From Oxalobacteraceae bacterium OTU3CINTB1 (GTDB lineage Bacteria > Pseudomonadota > Gammaproteobacteria > Burkholderiales > Burkholderiaceae_D), in the NCBI GenBank assembly GCA_024123955.1, contig CP099652.1, forward strand, positions 4,960,001 to 5,024,000: DNA of 64,000 bases. The letters run 5' to 3'. How positions within the stretch are numbered: position 1 is the first letter of the stretch; each line of letters begins with the position of its first letter. The notes under the pieces were generated by a model. That model did not search any database, was not told where the DNA came from, and saw only the letters and a program-made list of their open reading frames with translations. This document shows, piece after piece, positions 19,670 through 26,265 of the stretch. The position numbers and the translations under genes are program-made.

Positions 19670-21004
19670 ATGGCCCCGCCCGACGTGGCGTTGACCGCTC
19701 ACGCCCCCGCCTCGGTGCCGGCGGCCGTCGCGCCCGCGCCGGCGGCGCTGTTCCGGCCCGAGGCGCTCGACGAGGCGCGTTCGCGGATGGGCGCGCCGGT
19801 GCGGCTGCTGGGCGTCTCCGGCTGGGCGATGACGCTGTTTTTCGCCGCCCTGCTGGCGACGGCGGCGGGATTCGCCTGCACCACGCAATACGCGCACAAG
19901 GAAAACGTCTTCGGCCAGGTCACGCCGGTGGCCGGCAGCCTGCGCATCATCGCCGGTCGCGGCGGCATCGCCGAGCAGGTACTGGTGCGCGAGGGCCAAA
20001 GCGTGCGCGCCGGCCAGGAACTGATCGGCATCTCGTCGGCGCCACGGCTGCAGCTGGGCGGCTCGCTCAGCGACAGCCTGCGCCGCAGCCAGGACAGCCA
20101 GTTGCAGGCGCAACGGTTGCAGGCGCGGGCGCGGCTCGACCAGTTGCAGCGCCAGCTCGACGAGGTCACCGAGCGGCGCCGCAGCGTGGCCGACGACGTC
20201 GTCAGGCTGCAAGAGGCGTGGCGCCTGCAGCAGTCGCGCATCGACATCCAGCAGCAATCGGTGGCGGCGGCCCATACGCTGACCGACCAGGGCATGCTCT
20301 CGCCGATGGCCATGCGCAGCCGCGACGACGACCTGCTCGCCGCCAAACAAACCCTGGCCGGCCTGGAGCGGGAAAAGGCGCAGCAGCAAAGCCTGCTGGT
20401 GCAGCTGGCGGCGCAGGCCGCGCGCCTGGAGGCCGAGTCGCGCATGGCGCGCTCGGAAACCGACAACACCGAGGCGCAAACGGCCGAGCGGCAGATGATG
20501 TCGGAGGCGACCTACGCCGACCACCTGACCGCGCCGACCGACGGCATCGTCACCGCGCTGCAGGCCCATCCGGGCGCGCCGGTCACAGCCAACGAGACGC
20601 TGGCCATCATCATCCCCGAGGGCCACGACCCGCGCCAGCCGGCGCTGGAGGTCGAGCTGTGGGCGCCGTCGCGCGCGATCGGCATGCTGCGCCCCGGCGC
20701 GCGCGTGCACCTGATGTACGACGCCTTCCCGTACCAGACCTTCGGCATGTCGCGCGGCGTGGTGCGCGACATCGCCAGCGCGCCGGTCATGCCCAACGAA
20801 CTGCCGGTGCCGATCGAGACCAAGGAGCAGTTGTTCCGCATCCGCGTCACGCTCGAGCGCGCCGCGCTGACGGCATACGGGCGCGACTGGCCGCTCACCC
20901 CCGGCATGCGCCTGAGCGCCGACTTGATCCTCGAGGAGCGCAGCCTGCTGCAATGGCTGCTCGATCCGCTGCGCGCGGCGAAACGACAGGGAGGCGGCGC
21001 ATGA
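19670..21004 (+). CDS. HlyD-family periplasmic adaptor of the peptide exporter
   Basis: A 444-residue membrane-fusion protein. A Pro/Ala-rich cytoplasmic N-terminus precedes one membrane helix (about 51-72, WAMTLFFAALLATAAGFACTT). Next comes a lipoyl half (GRGGIAEQVLVREGQSVRAGQEL), a long Gln/Arg/Leu-rich coiled-coil hairpin (about 125-270), and the second lipoyl half (TAPTDGIVTALQAHPGAPV). The beta-barrel end (VELWAPSRAIGMLRPGARVHLMYDAFPY) closes the protein. It resembles adaptors working with peptidase-containing ABC transporters of the CvaA/NHLM type. It sits upstream of the double-glycine substrate and its transporter. The outer-membrane channel is not encoded here and may be a housekeeping TolC. 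Confidence 0.88.
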   Translation: MAPPDVALTAHAPASVPAAVAPAPAALFRPEALDEARSRMGAPVRLLGVSGWAMTLFFAALLATAAGFACTTQYAHKENVFGQVTPVAGSLRIIAGRGGIAEQVLVREGQSVRAGQELIGISSAPRLQLGGSLSDSLRRSQDSQLQAQRLQARARLDQLQRQLDEVTERRRSVADDVVRLQEAWRLQQSRIDIQQQSVAAAHTLTDQGMLSPMAMRSRDDDLLAAKQTLAGLEREKAQQQSLLVQLAAQAARLEAESRMARSETDNTEAQTAERQMMSEATYADHLTAPTDGIVTALQAHPGAPVTANETLAIIIPEGHDPRQPALEVELWAPSRAIGMLRPGARVHLMYDAFPYQTFGMSRGVVRDIASAPVMPNELPVPIETKEQLFRIRVTLERAALTAYGRDWPLTPGMRLSADLILEERSLLQWLLDPLRAAKRQGGGA

Positions 21005-21175
21005 TGGCCCGCGCCGGCGTCCGGCCGCCCCCGCTCCCGCCCGGCGATCCCTGACGCCACGCGGCGCCACCTTATCTAGTACCGGACGAGCCCACTCGCC
21101 CGCTGTTGGATCCTGTCCCTTGAGCGCTCATCGGACGGTCATATCACGTCTTTTAACCTACCACATGGAGTAATA

Positions 21176-21904
21176 ATGCGAATTCTGAATGATGACGAAA
21201 TGGATGCGGTCGCCGGCGGACAAGCGCACTCGGTCGCCGCCCGCGCGGAAGTGCCGAAGGTCAAAACCAAGAACAAGCCGATCGGCATGGTCCATACGCT
21301 GGAGGAGGAAGAACCGGTGGAACCGGGCGACGGCGGCGGTGGTGACGGCGGCGGTGGCGATGGCGGCGGCGGCGACGGTGGCGGTGGCGGCGACGGTGGT
21401 GGCGGCGACGGCGGCGGTGGCGACGGCGGCGGCGATCCCGGCGACACGGGCGACGGTTCGGGCGACGAAAACCACAGCGGCGACAACGGCGACGAGGGCG
21501 GCGACGACCCGACCGATCCGCACGCCACCGCCGACACCGATGGCGATGCCACCGACGGCAACACGGCCGCCGCCCATGCCGGCATCGACGTCAAACCCGG
21601 CGCCGACATCACCAATCTGAATTCCAAGATCACCGACGAATTCCCTGATATCAAACAGGTGTTTGCCGCCCACACCGACGTGCCGCCGGTGATCACCTCG
21701 GGCAACGATTCGACGCACATGGAAAATTCGCTGCACTACACCGACAACGCGATTGACATGCGCGCCAACAACATCTCGGCGGCCCAGGCCAACGCCATCG
21801 TCGCGGACCTGAAGACGACGCTGGGCGGCAGCTATTTCATCCAGTACGAAACCTTCTCCAACTCGGCCAACAACCATATCCACATCCAGTACAACGGCCA
21901 CTAA
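21176..21904 (+). CDS. Double-glycine-leader exported protein with Hedgehog/LAS-like zinc peptidase domain
   Basis: A 242-residue three-part protein. (1) Residues 1-15, MRILNDDEMDAVAGG, are a canonical double-glycine leader: Leu -12, Glu -8, Met -7, Val -4, Gly-Gly. (2) Residues about 51-90 are an almost pure Asp-Gly4 repeat, followed by an Asp/Gly/Thr-rich stretch to about 130. (3) Residues about 137-242 form a folded domain. It contains HMENSLHYTDNAIDM (His181, His187, Asp194), QYETF (Glu225) and NNHIHIQY (His234, His236). The order and spacing match the zinc site of Hedgehog N-domains (HSEESLHYEGRAVDI, YYES, AHIH), which share a fold with M15/LAS peptidoglycan peptidases. I infer a secreted cell-wall peptidase or signalling-type domain. 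The matching C39 exporter lies downstream; GGAG precedes the ATG. Confidence 0.75.
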   Translation: MRILNDDEMDAVAGGQAHSVAARAEVPKVKTKNKPIGMVHTLEEEEPVEPGDGGGGDGGGGDGGGGDGGGGGDGGGGDGGGGDGGGDPGDTGDGSGDENHSGDNGDEGGDDPTDPHATADTDGDATDGNTAAAHAGIDVKPGADITNLNSKITDEFPDIKQVFAAHTDVPPVITSGNDSTHMENSLHYTDNAIDMRANNISAAQANAIVADLKTTLGGSYFIQYETFSNSANNHIHIQYNGH

Positions 21905-21935
21905 ACGGCGGCCGTCACATCTCATGGGGCACACA

Positions 21936-22406
21936 ATGAACACTTCGACACTCACACTGAAACGGGCCTGGCTGGCGGCGGCGTGCCTGATCGCGCTCTC
22001 GGGCGCGGCCGCGGTCCAGGCCGCCGATTCCGCTCCCCGGCCGCTGCCGGCGGGCTGGCAACCGCTGGCGCTGCCTACGCTGTCGGGAAATTTCCGTAAG
22101 CAAGGCGACAAGGACACCGCCGTGCTGGTGCAAAACGGCCAGGACGGACCGTACGGCCTGGCGGTGGTGCCGGAGGCCGACGGCGGCCAGGCCAGCATCG
22201 TCAAGACCTTCCGCGACATCAAAGCCAATCCGCCGCAGCTGTCGCTGGTCAAGCCGGGCAGCTACAAACCGGTCTGCCACGATGGCGGCGACTGCGCCCC
22301 GCTCAGTATCGCCAACGAAGCGATCGGCCTGTGCTTCGGCGAAGCGAGCTGCCAGATCATCTACTTTAATGGCAGCGCGTTCCGCGAGATTTCCGTGACT
22401 GACTAG
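21936..22406 (+). CDS. Small exported four-cysteine protein, paralogue A
   Basis: A 156-residue Sec-exported protein. I chose the ATG preceded by GGGG, because an ATG four codons upstream has no ribosome site. The signal peptide is AWLAAACLIALSGAAAVQA. The mature domain starts SGNFRKQGDKDTAVLVQNGQ and holds four cysteines in YKPVC, GGDC, GLCFG and ASCQIIYF, probably two disulphides. It is clearly related to the protein at 24698-25171, sharing the order KPGSYKP.C...C.P..I.NEAI.LCFGEASC.IIYFN..AFRE..VTD. The fold resembles small envelope proteins with a TACGKGY-type core as I remember them. It flanks the zinc-peptidase gene, so an immunity or chaperone role is possible but unproven. Confidence 0.75.
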   Translation: MNTSTLTLKRAWLAAACLIALSGAAAVQAADSAPRPLPAGWQPLALPTLSGNFRKQGDKDTAVLVQNGQDGPYGLAVVPEADGGQASIVKTFRDIKANPPQLSLVKPGSYKPVCHDGGDCAPLSIANEAIGLCFGEASCQIIYFNGSAFREISVTD

Positions 22407-22478
22407 CAGCATCGCGGTGTGCCGGCCCGGGCCGGCACACCGCGCACCGATTCCCGGTCAGACAACCAAAGAGCCCAT

Positions 22479-24611
22479 ATGTACCAAGCCTTCCAATCCG
22501 AGGCGGCCGAATGCGGCCTGGCCTGCGTCGCGCTGGTGCTGGCGTCGCACGGCGCGCCGGTCGACATCGCCGAGCTGCGGCGCAAGCACCACGTGTCCTC
22601 GCGCGGGCTGACGTTGCGCGAGGTGGCCGACATCGCCGCCGCCAACGCCCTCGTCACGCGCGCCCTGCGCTGCGAACTGGACGAGCTGCGCCAGCTGCGC
22701 TGCCCGGCCATCCTGCACTGGGGCCTGCAACACTACGTGGTGCTCGAGCGGGTGCGCGGCACGAGCGTGCGCATCAGCGATCCGGCCAGCGGCCGCAGCG
22801 ACCTGGGCCTCGACGAGGTCTCGCGCTTCTTCACCGGCGTCGCGCTGGAGCTGGCGCCGGCGCCCGAGTTCAAGCGCCGCAAGCAGCAAAGCCCGCTAAG
22901 CCTGTGGTCGTGGTTCCGCCTGGCGCCCGGCATGCGCGCCGCGCTGGGACAGATCCTGCTGCTGTCGCTGCTGCTGCAGGTGTACGTGGTGGCCAGCCCG
23001 TTCTACATGCAACTGGCGATCGACCAGGCCGCGCTCAAGGGCGACCACGGCCTGCTGATGTCGCTCGCGGTCGGCTTCGGCCTGTTCGCCCTGTTCAACG
23101 CCGGCGCCGAGGCGCTGCGCGGCGTCGTCACACTGCGCCTGTCGGCGCTGCTGAACTGGGACATGACCTTGCGCCTGTTCCGCCACATGGTGCGGCTGCC
23201 GCTGCCGTGGTTCCAGCGCCGCAAGCTGGCCGACGTGCTGTCGCGCTTCGACTCGATCGCGCCGGTGCGCGACCTGATCTCCGGCAGCCTGGTGACAACC
23301 GCCGTCGACGGCCTGCTGACCGTGGCCACTTTGGTCATGATGTTCATATTCGCCCCGCAGTTGGCGTGGGTAGTGCTGGCGTCGGTGCTGCTGTATCTGC
23401 TGGTGCGCCTGGCCGCGCTGCCGATCTCGATCCGCCTGGGCATGGAGGCGCTGGGCGCGCGCATCGCCGAAAACGGCAAGCGCATCGAAACGGTGCGCGC
23501 AATCCAGACCGTCAAGGTGATGGGCGCCGAGAACGCCCGCGAGAGCGACTGGGCCAACAAGTTCGCCGCCACCATCCGCCGCGAGCAGGCGCAAAACGTC
23601 GCCAACCTGTGCTTCGCCGGCATCCACGGCCTGCTGGAGAGCGGCGTGACGGTGATCCTGATCTACCTCGGCGCGCGCGCCGTGATGGACGGCGCCATGT
23701 CGATCGGCCTGCTGTACGCGTTCATGTCCTACCAAAACCAATTCTCCACCCGCGCCAGCGCGCTGTTCGACCAGATCATCCATTGGCGCCTGACCGATAT
23801 GTATTCCTACCGCCTGGCCGACATCGTGCTCACGCCCAAGGAGCCGCGCATCGACGAGGCCAGCGTAGCGCAGCCGCACATCGAAGGCGCGCTGCAATTC
23901 ATCGACCTCGGCTTCGCCTACGCGCCACAGGAGCCGCCCATCCTGCGCCAGGTCTCGTTCATGATCGAGCCGGGCGAATTCGTCGCCATCGTCGGCCCGT
24001 CCGGCGCCGGCAAGTCGACCCTGCTCAAGGTGTTGTGCGGCCTGTATCCGGCCAGCGTCGGCCAGGTACTGCTCGACGGCCGCTCGCTCGAATCGTGGGG
24101 GCCGAAGGCGACCCGCCGCGCGCTCGGCGTGGTGATGCAGGACGACGAACTGCTGGCCGGCACCATCGCCGAGAATGTCGCCTTCTTCGACGAGCAGATC
24201 GACGTCCAGCGCGTCTGGACCTGCCTGGAGCAGGCGGCCATCGCCCAGGACATCCTGAAGATGCCGATGCGGATCGAAACCTTCATCGGCGAGATGGGGA
24301 GCAACCTTTCGGGCGGGCAGAAACAGCGCCTGCTGCTGGCGCGCGCGCTGTACCGGCAGCCGCGCATCCTGGTGCTCGACGAGGCCACCTCGCACCTGGA
24401 CATGCGGCGCGAATCGGAAATCAACGCCGCCCTCAAGGCCCTGACGATCACGCGGGTGATTGTCGCGCACCGCCACGAGACCATCGCCGCCGCCGACCGC
24501 GTCATCACGATCGACAACGGCACGGTGGTGTCCGACCACCGCAATGCGCCGTCGCCGATGGCGGCCATGGACGACGGCGCCGCGCACCGCCACATCATTA
24601 CCAAATTGTAA
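22479..24611 (+). CDS. Peptidase-containing ABC exporter (C39 peptidase, permease, ATPase)
   Basis: A 710-residue PCAT that cleaves double-glycine leaders and exports the cargo. The N-terminal C39 domain (1-130) has Gln6, catalytic Cys12 in AECGLAC, His85 in QHYVVLE and Asp101 in SDPASG, so the triad is complete. The permease (about 150-440) has six hydrophobic segments beginning LGQILLLSLLLQVYVVASPFYM. The ATPase carries Walker A VGPSGAGKST (near 506), signature NLSGGQKQRLLLARAL (near 610), Walker B ILVLDEATSHLD, and the His of IVAHRHE. The family is CvaB/NHLM-like. The best local substrate is the double-glycine protein at 21176. Promoter module B overlaps its last codons. Confidence 0.93.
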   Translation: MYQAFQSEAAECGLACVALVLASHGAPVDIAELRRKHHVSSRGLTLREVADIAAANALVTRALRCELDELRQLRCPAILHWGLQHYVVLERVRGTSVRISDPASGRSDLGLDEVSRFFTGVALELAPAPEFKRRKQQSPLSLWSWFRLAPGMRAALGQILLLSLLLQVYVVASPFYMQLAIDQAALKGDHGLLMSLAVGFGLFALFNAGAEALRGVVTLRLSALLNWDMTLRLFRHMVRLPLPWFQRRKLADVLSRFDSIAPVRDLISGSLVTTAVDGLLTVATLVMMFIFAPQLAWVVLASVLLYLLVRLAALPISIRLGMEALGARIAENGKRIETVRAIQTVKVMGAENARESDWANKFAATIRREQAQNVANLCFAGIHGLLESGVTVILIYLGARAVMDGAMSIGLLYAFMSYQNQFSTRASALFDQIIHWRLTDMYSYRLADIVLTPKEPRIDEASVAQPHIEGALQFIDLGFAYAPQEPPILRQVSFMIEPGEFVAIVGPSGAGKSTLLKVLCGLYPASVGQVLLDGRSLESWGPKATRRALGVVMQDDELLAGTIAENVAFFDEQIDVQRVWTCLEQAAIAQDILKMPMRIETFIGEMGSNLSGGQKQRLLLARALYRQPRILVLDEATSHLDMRRESEINAALKALTITRVIVAHRHETIAAADRVITIDNGTVVSDHRNAPSPMAAMDDGAAHRHIITKL

Positions 24612-24651
24612 TGATTTCCCCATTGGCACGCGTATCAAAAAAACCTACCAT
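24596..24651 (+). promoter_or_regulatory. Promoter/operator module B of the peptide-export cluster
   Basis: CATTACCAAATTGTAATG (24596-24613), then TTGGCA (24623-24628), 17 bases, TACCAT (24646-24651). Spacings equal those of module A at 18909-18964, and the bases between are also largely conserved. It overlaps the exporter stop codon and drives the gene at 24698. Confidence 0.7.
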
Positions 24652-24697
24652 GACCCTCAGCTTGCGCTCGACGCAATCACCTCTGGAGGAAGTAGCG

Positions 24698-25171
24698 ATG
24701 TCTCAACCACTGCGCGGACGTGCCGCCGCACGCCGGCTGCCGGGCGGCTTGCTGGCGTGTCTGCTGGTCATGGCTACACTGGCGGACGCTGCCGCAGCGG
24801 GCGCGACCGATATACCGGCGATGGCGCCGCCCGTGCTGGGCAGCTTCCGGCAACCGGACCAACGCGACCTCGCTGTACTCAGGCATAACGGCAAAAAAAA
24901 CCGGGGCGAGCAATATGACGTGGTGGTGTTCCCCGAAGCCGGCAGCGGCCAGCCGGCCAAGGTCGTCAAGACCTTCATCGATGCCGGCCCCAACCCGCCA
25001 CGCCTGTCGCTGGCCAAGCCTGGCAGCTACAAACCGGCCTGCCACGCCGGGGGCCAGTGCGCGCCGGTAAAAATCAGCAACGAGGCGATCAGCCTGTGCT
25101 TCGGCGAAGCCAGTTGCGAGATCATCTATTTCAACCGCGGCGCGTTCCGCGAACTTGTCGTGACCGACTAG
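24698..25171 (+). CDS. Small exported four-cysteine protein, paralogue B
   Basis: A 157-residue Sec-exported protein, paralogue of the one at 21936. An Arg-rich N-region and a hydrophobic core (LLACLLVMATLADAAAAG) form the signal peptide. The mature part begins LGSFRQPDQRDLAVLRHNGK and keeps all four cysteines and the NEAISLCFGEASCEIIYF block. GGAGGA precedes the ATG. It has its own promoter (module B) matching the one at the head of the cluster, so it may be expressed with the cluster but independently of read-through. That is what one would want from an immunity factor. The role is inferred only. Confidence 0.75.
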   Translation: MSQPLRGRAAARRLPGGLLACLLVMATLADAAAAGATDIPAMAPPVLGSFRQPDQRDLAVLRHNGKKNRGEQYDVVVFPEAGSGQPAKVVKTFIDAGPNPPRLSLAKPGSYKPACHAGGQCAPVKISNEAISLCFGEASCEIIYFNRGAFRELVVTD

Positions 25172-25346
25172 CGGCTGCCGTGCGGATTGATGCGGAACGA
25201 CAGCTGCACGCGCCGGGTCGACATGCGCTTGTAGTTGCGCACGACGTTTTTGAGCAGGTCGCATTGGAGATGACGATCTGCTCGCCGCTGTCGGCGCGGA
25301 TGCGCGTGGTCTTCAACCCAACATGCTCGACCGCGCCGGGCTAGCG
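25172..25346 (-). pseudogene. Remnant of an MscS-type mechanosensitive channel gene
   Basis: Minus-strand reading from about 25346 gives PGAVEHVGLKTTRIRADSGEQIVISN, the beta-domain of MscS-family channels. The match then continues in another frame as DLLKNVVRNYKRMSTRRVQLSFRIN. One missing base after ISNA explains the switch. Only about 57 codons survive; the membrane helices and C-terminus are gone. Confidence 0.75.
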
Positions 25347-25529
25347 CAACCGTCGCAGCCGCTCCGGGCACGCACTTTTCCCCATAGCACTAGTCGTCTT
25401 TACAAACGGTCTACGTAGAAGCACTTACTTCACAGATAAATAGTTTGACTGTGTATTACTTTCCAACTAAGCTAGTCATCGTACAAGATAGAATTTCTTT
25501 CGGTTACCTACTATTTCTATAAGCCACCT
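25172..25529. other. Intergenic region between the export cluster and the FAD dehydrogenase operon
   Basis: 358 bases. The left half holds a decayed MscS fragment (minus strand, separate entry). The right half (about 25380-25529) is unusually AT-rich for this window and should contain the dehydrogenase operon promoter. TTGACT (25445-25450) with 17 bases to TAAGCT (25468-25473) is the best candidate, though the -10 is poor. Confidence 0.55.
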
Positions 25530-26243
25530 ATGTCCACAGAAAAAGTTAATCTTTCCCGCAGAACGATACTGATGGCGACTGCGGCAGCCATTCCCCTCGT
25601 CTCGCTGTCGCCGCAGCGCGCGCGCGCCGACGGCCTGGAAGGCGTCGAGCTGCACCGGTATCAGCCGGTGTTCTTTTCCGCCGCCGAATGGCAGTTCGTC
25701 CTGGCCGCCTGCGACCGCCTGATCCCGGCCGAGGGCAAAGGCCCTGGCGCGCTGGAAACCAACGTCCCCGTGTTCATCGACCAGCAACTGCACGCCGGCC
25801 TCGGCGACGACGTGTATATGCAAGGGCCGCACAAGGCCGACGCCGCGCCGACCCTGGGCTTCCAGCACGACCACACGCCGCAGCAGATGTACCGGCTCGG
25901 CATCAAGCTCACCCAGCAGCATAGCCAGCAGGCGCACGGCAAGCCGTTCGAGCAGCTGGCGCCGGCCGACAAGGACGCGCTGCTGACGGCGCTGCAAAAG
26001 AACACGATCAGCTTCGCCGACCTGGGCGAGCCGACCTTGAAGGCGTCGCAGTTCTTCGGCCAGTTCCTCGGCGACGCCAAGAACGGCTACCTGGCCGACC
26101 CTATGTACGGCGGCAACAAAGACATGAAAGCCTGGGTCGCCATCGGCTTCCCCGGCGCCCGCGCCGCCTACACCGAATGGGTCGACGCGCACGACGTCAA
26201 ATATCCGCTGGGCCCTGTAAGCCTGAGCGGCAAGCGCGCCTGA
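25530..26243 (+). CDS. Tat-exported small subunit of FAD-dependent dehydrogenase (gluconate 2-dehydrogenase subunit 3 type)
   Basis: A 237-residue periplasmic subunit. The N-terminus has a twin-arginine signal (LSRRTILMATAAAIPLVSLSP), allowing co-export of the folded flavoprotein partner. The mature domain carries the family blocks FFSAAEWQFVLAACDRLIPAEGKGPGALETNVPVFID and FFGQFLGDAKNGYLADPMYGGNKDMKAWVAIGFPGA. In this family the small subunit is needed for export and assembly of the catalytic subunit. It is the first gene of a three-gene operon ending at 29321. Confidence 0.9.
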   Translation: MSTEKVNLSRRTILMATAAAIPLVSLSPQRARADGLEGVELHRYQPVFFSAAEWQFVLAACDRLIPAEGKGPGALETNVPVFIDQQLHAGLGDDVYMQGPHKADAAPTLGFQHDHTPQQMYRLGIKLTQQHSQQAHGKPFEQLAPADKDALLTALQKNTISFADLGEPTLKASQFFGQFLGDAKNGYLADPMYGGNKDMKAWVAIGFPGARAAYTEWVDAHDVKYPLGPVSLSGKRA

Positions 26244-26265
26244 TCCCTCCCACACAAAGACCACT

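Noticed and set aside
21001..21054. A 17-codon frame overlapping the end of the HlyD gene (ATGA).
   Set aside because: Pro/Gly-rich chance sequence with no leader features, and too short to support as a second exported peptide.
21326..21445. Considered as an RTX calcium-binding repeat.
   Set aside because: RTX repeats follow GGxGxDxUx; this is a plain Asp-Gly4 repeat without the hydrophobic position.
22511..25171. Long alternative frame across the exporter gene.
   Set aside because: Arg/Ala/Pro-rich shadow. Its final part is the real paralogue B gene, starting at 24698.
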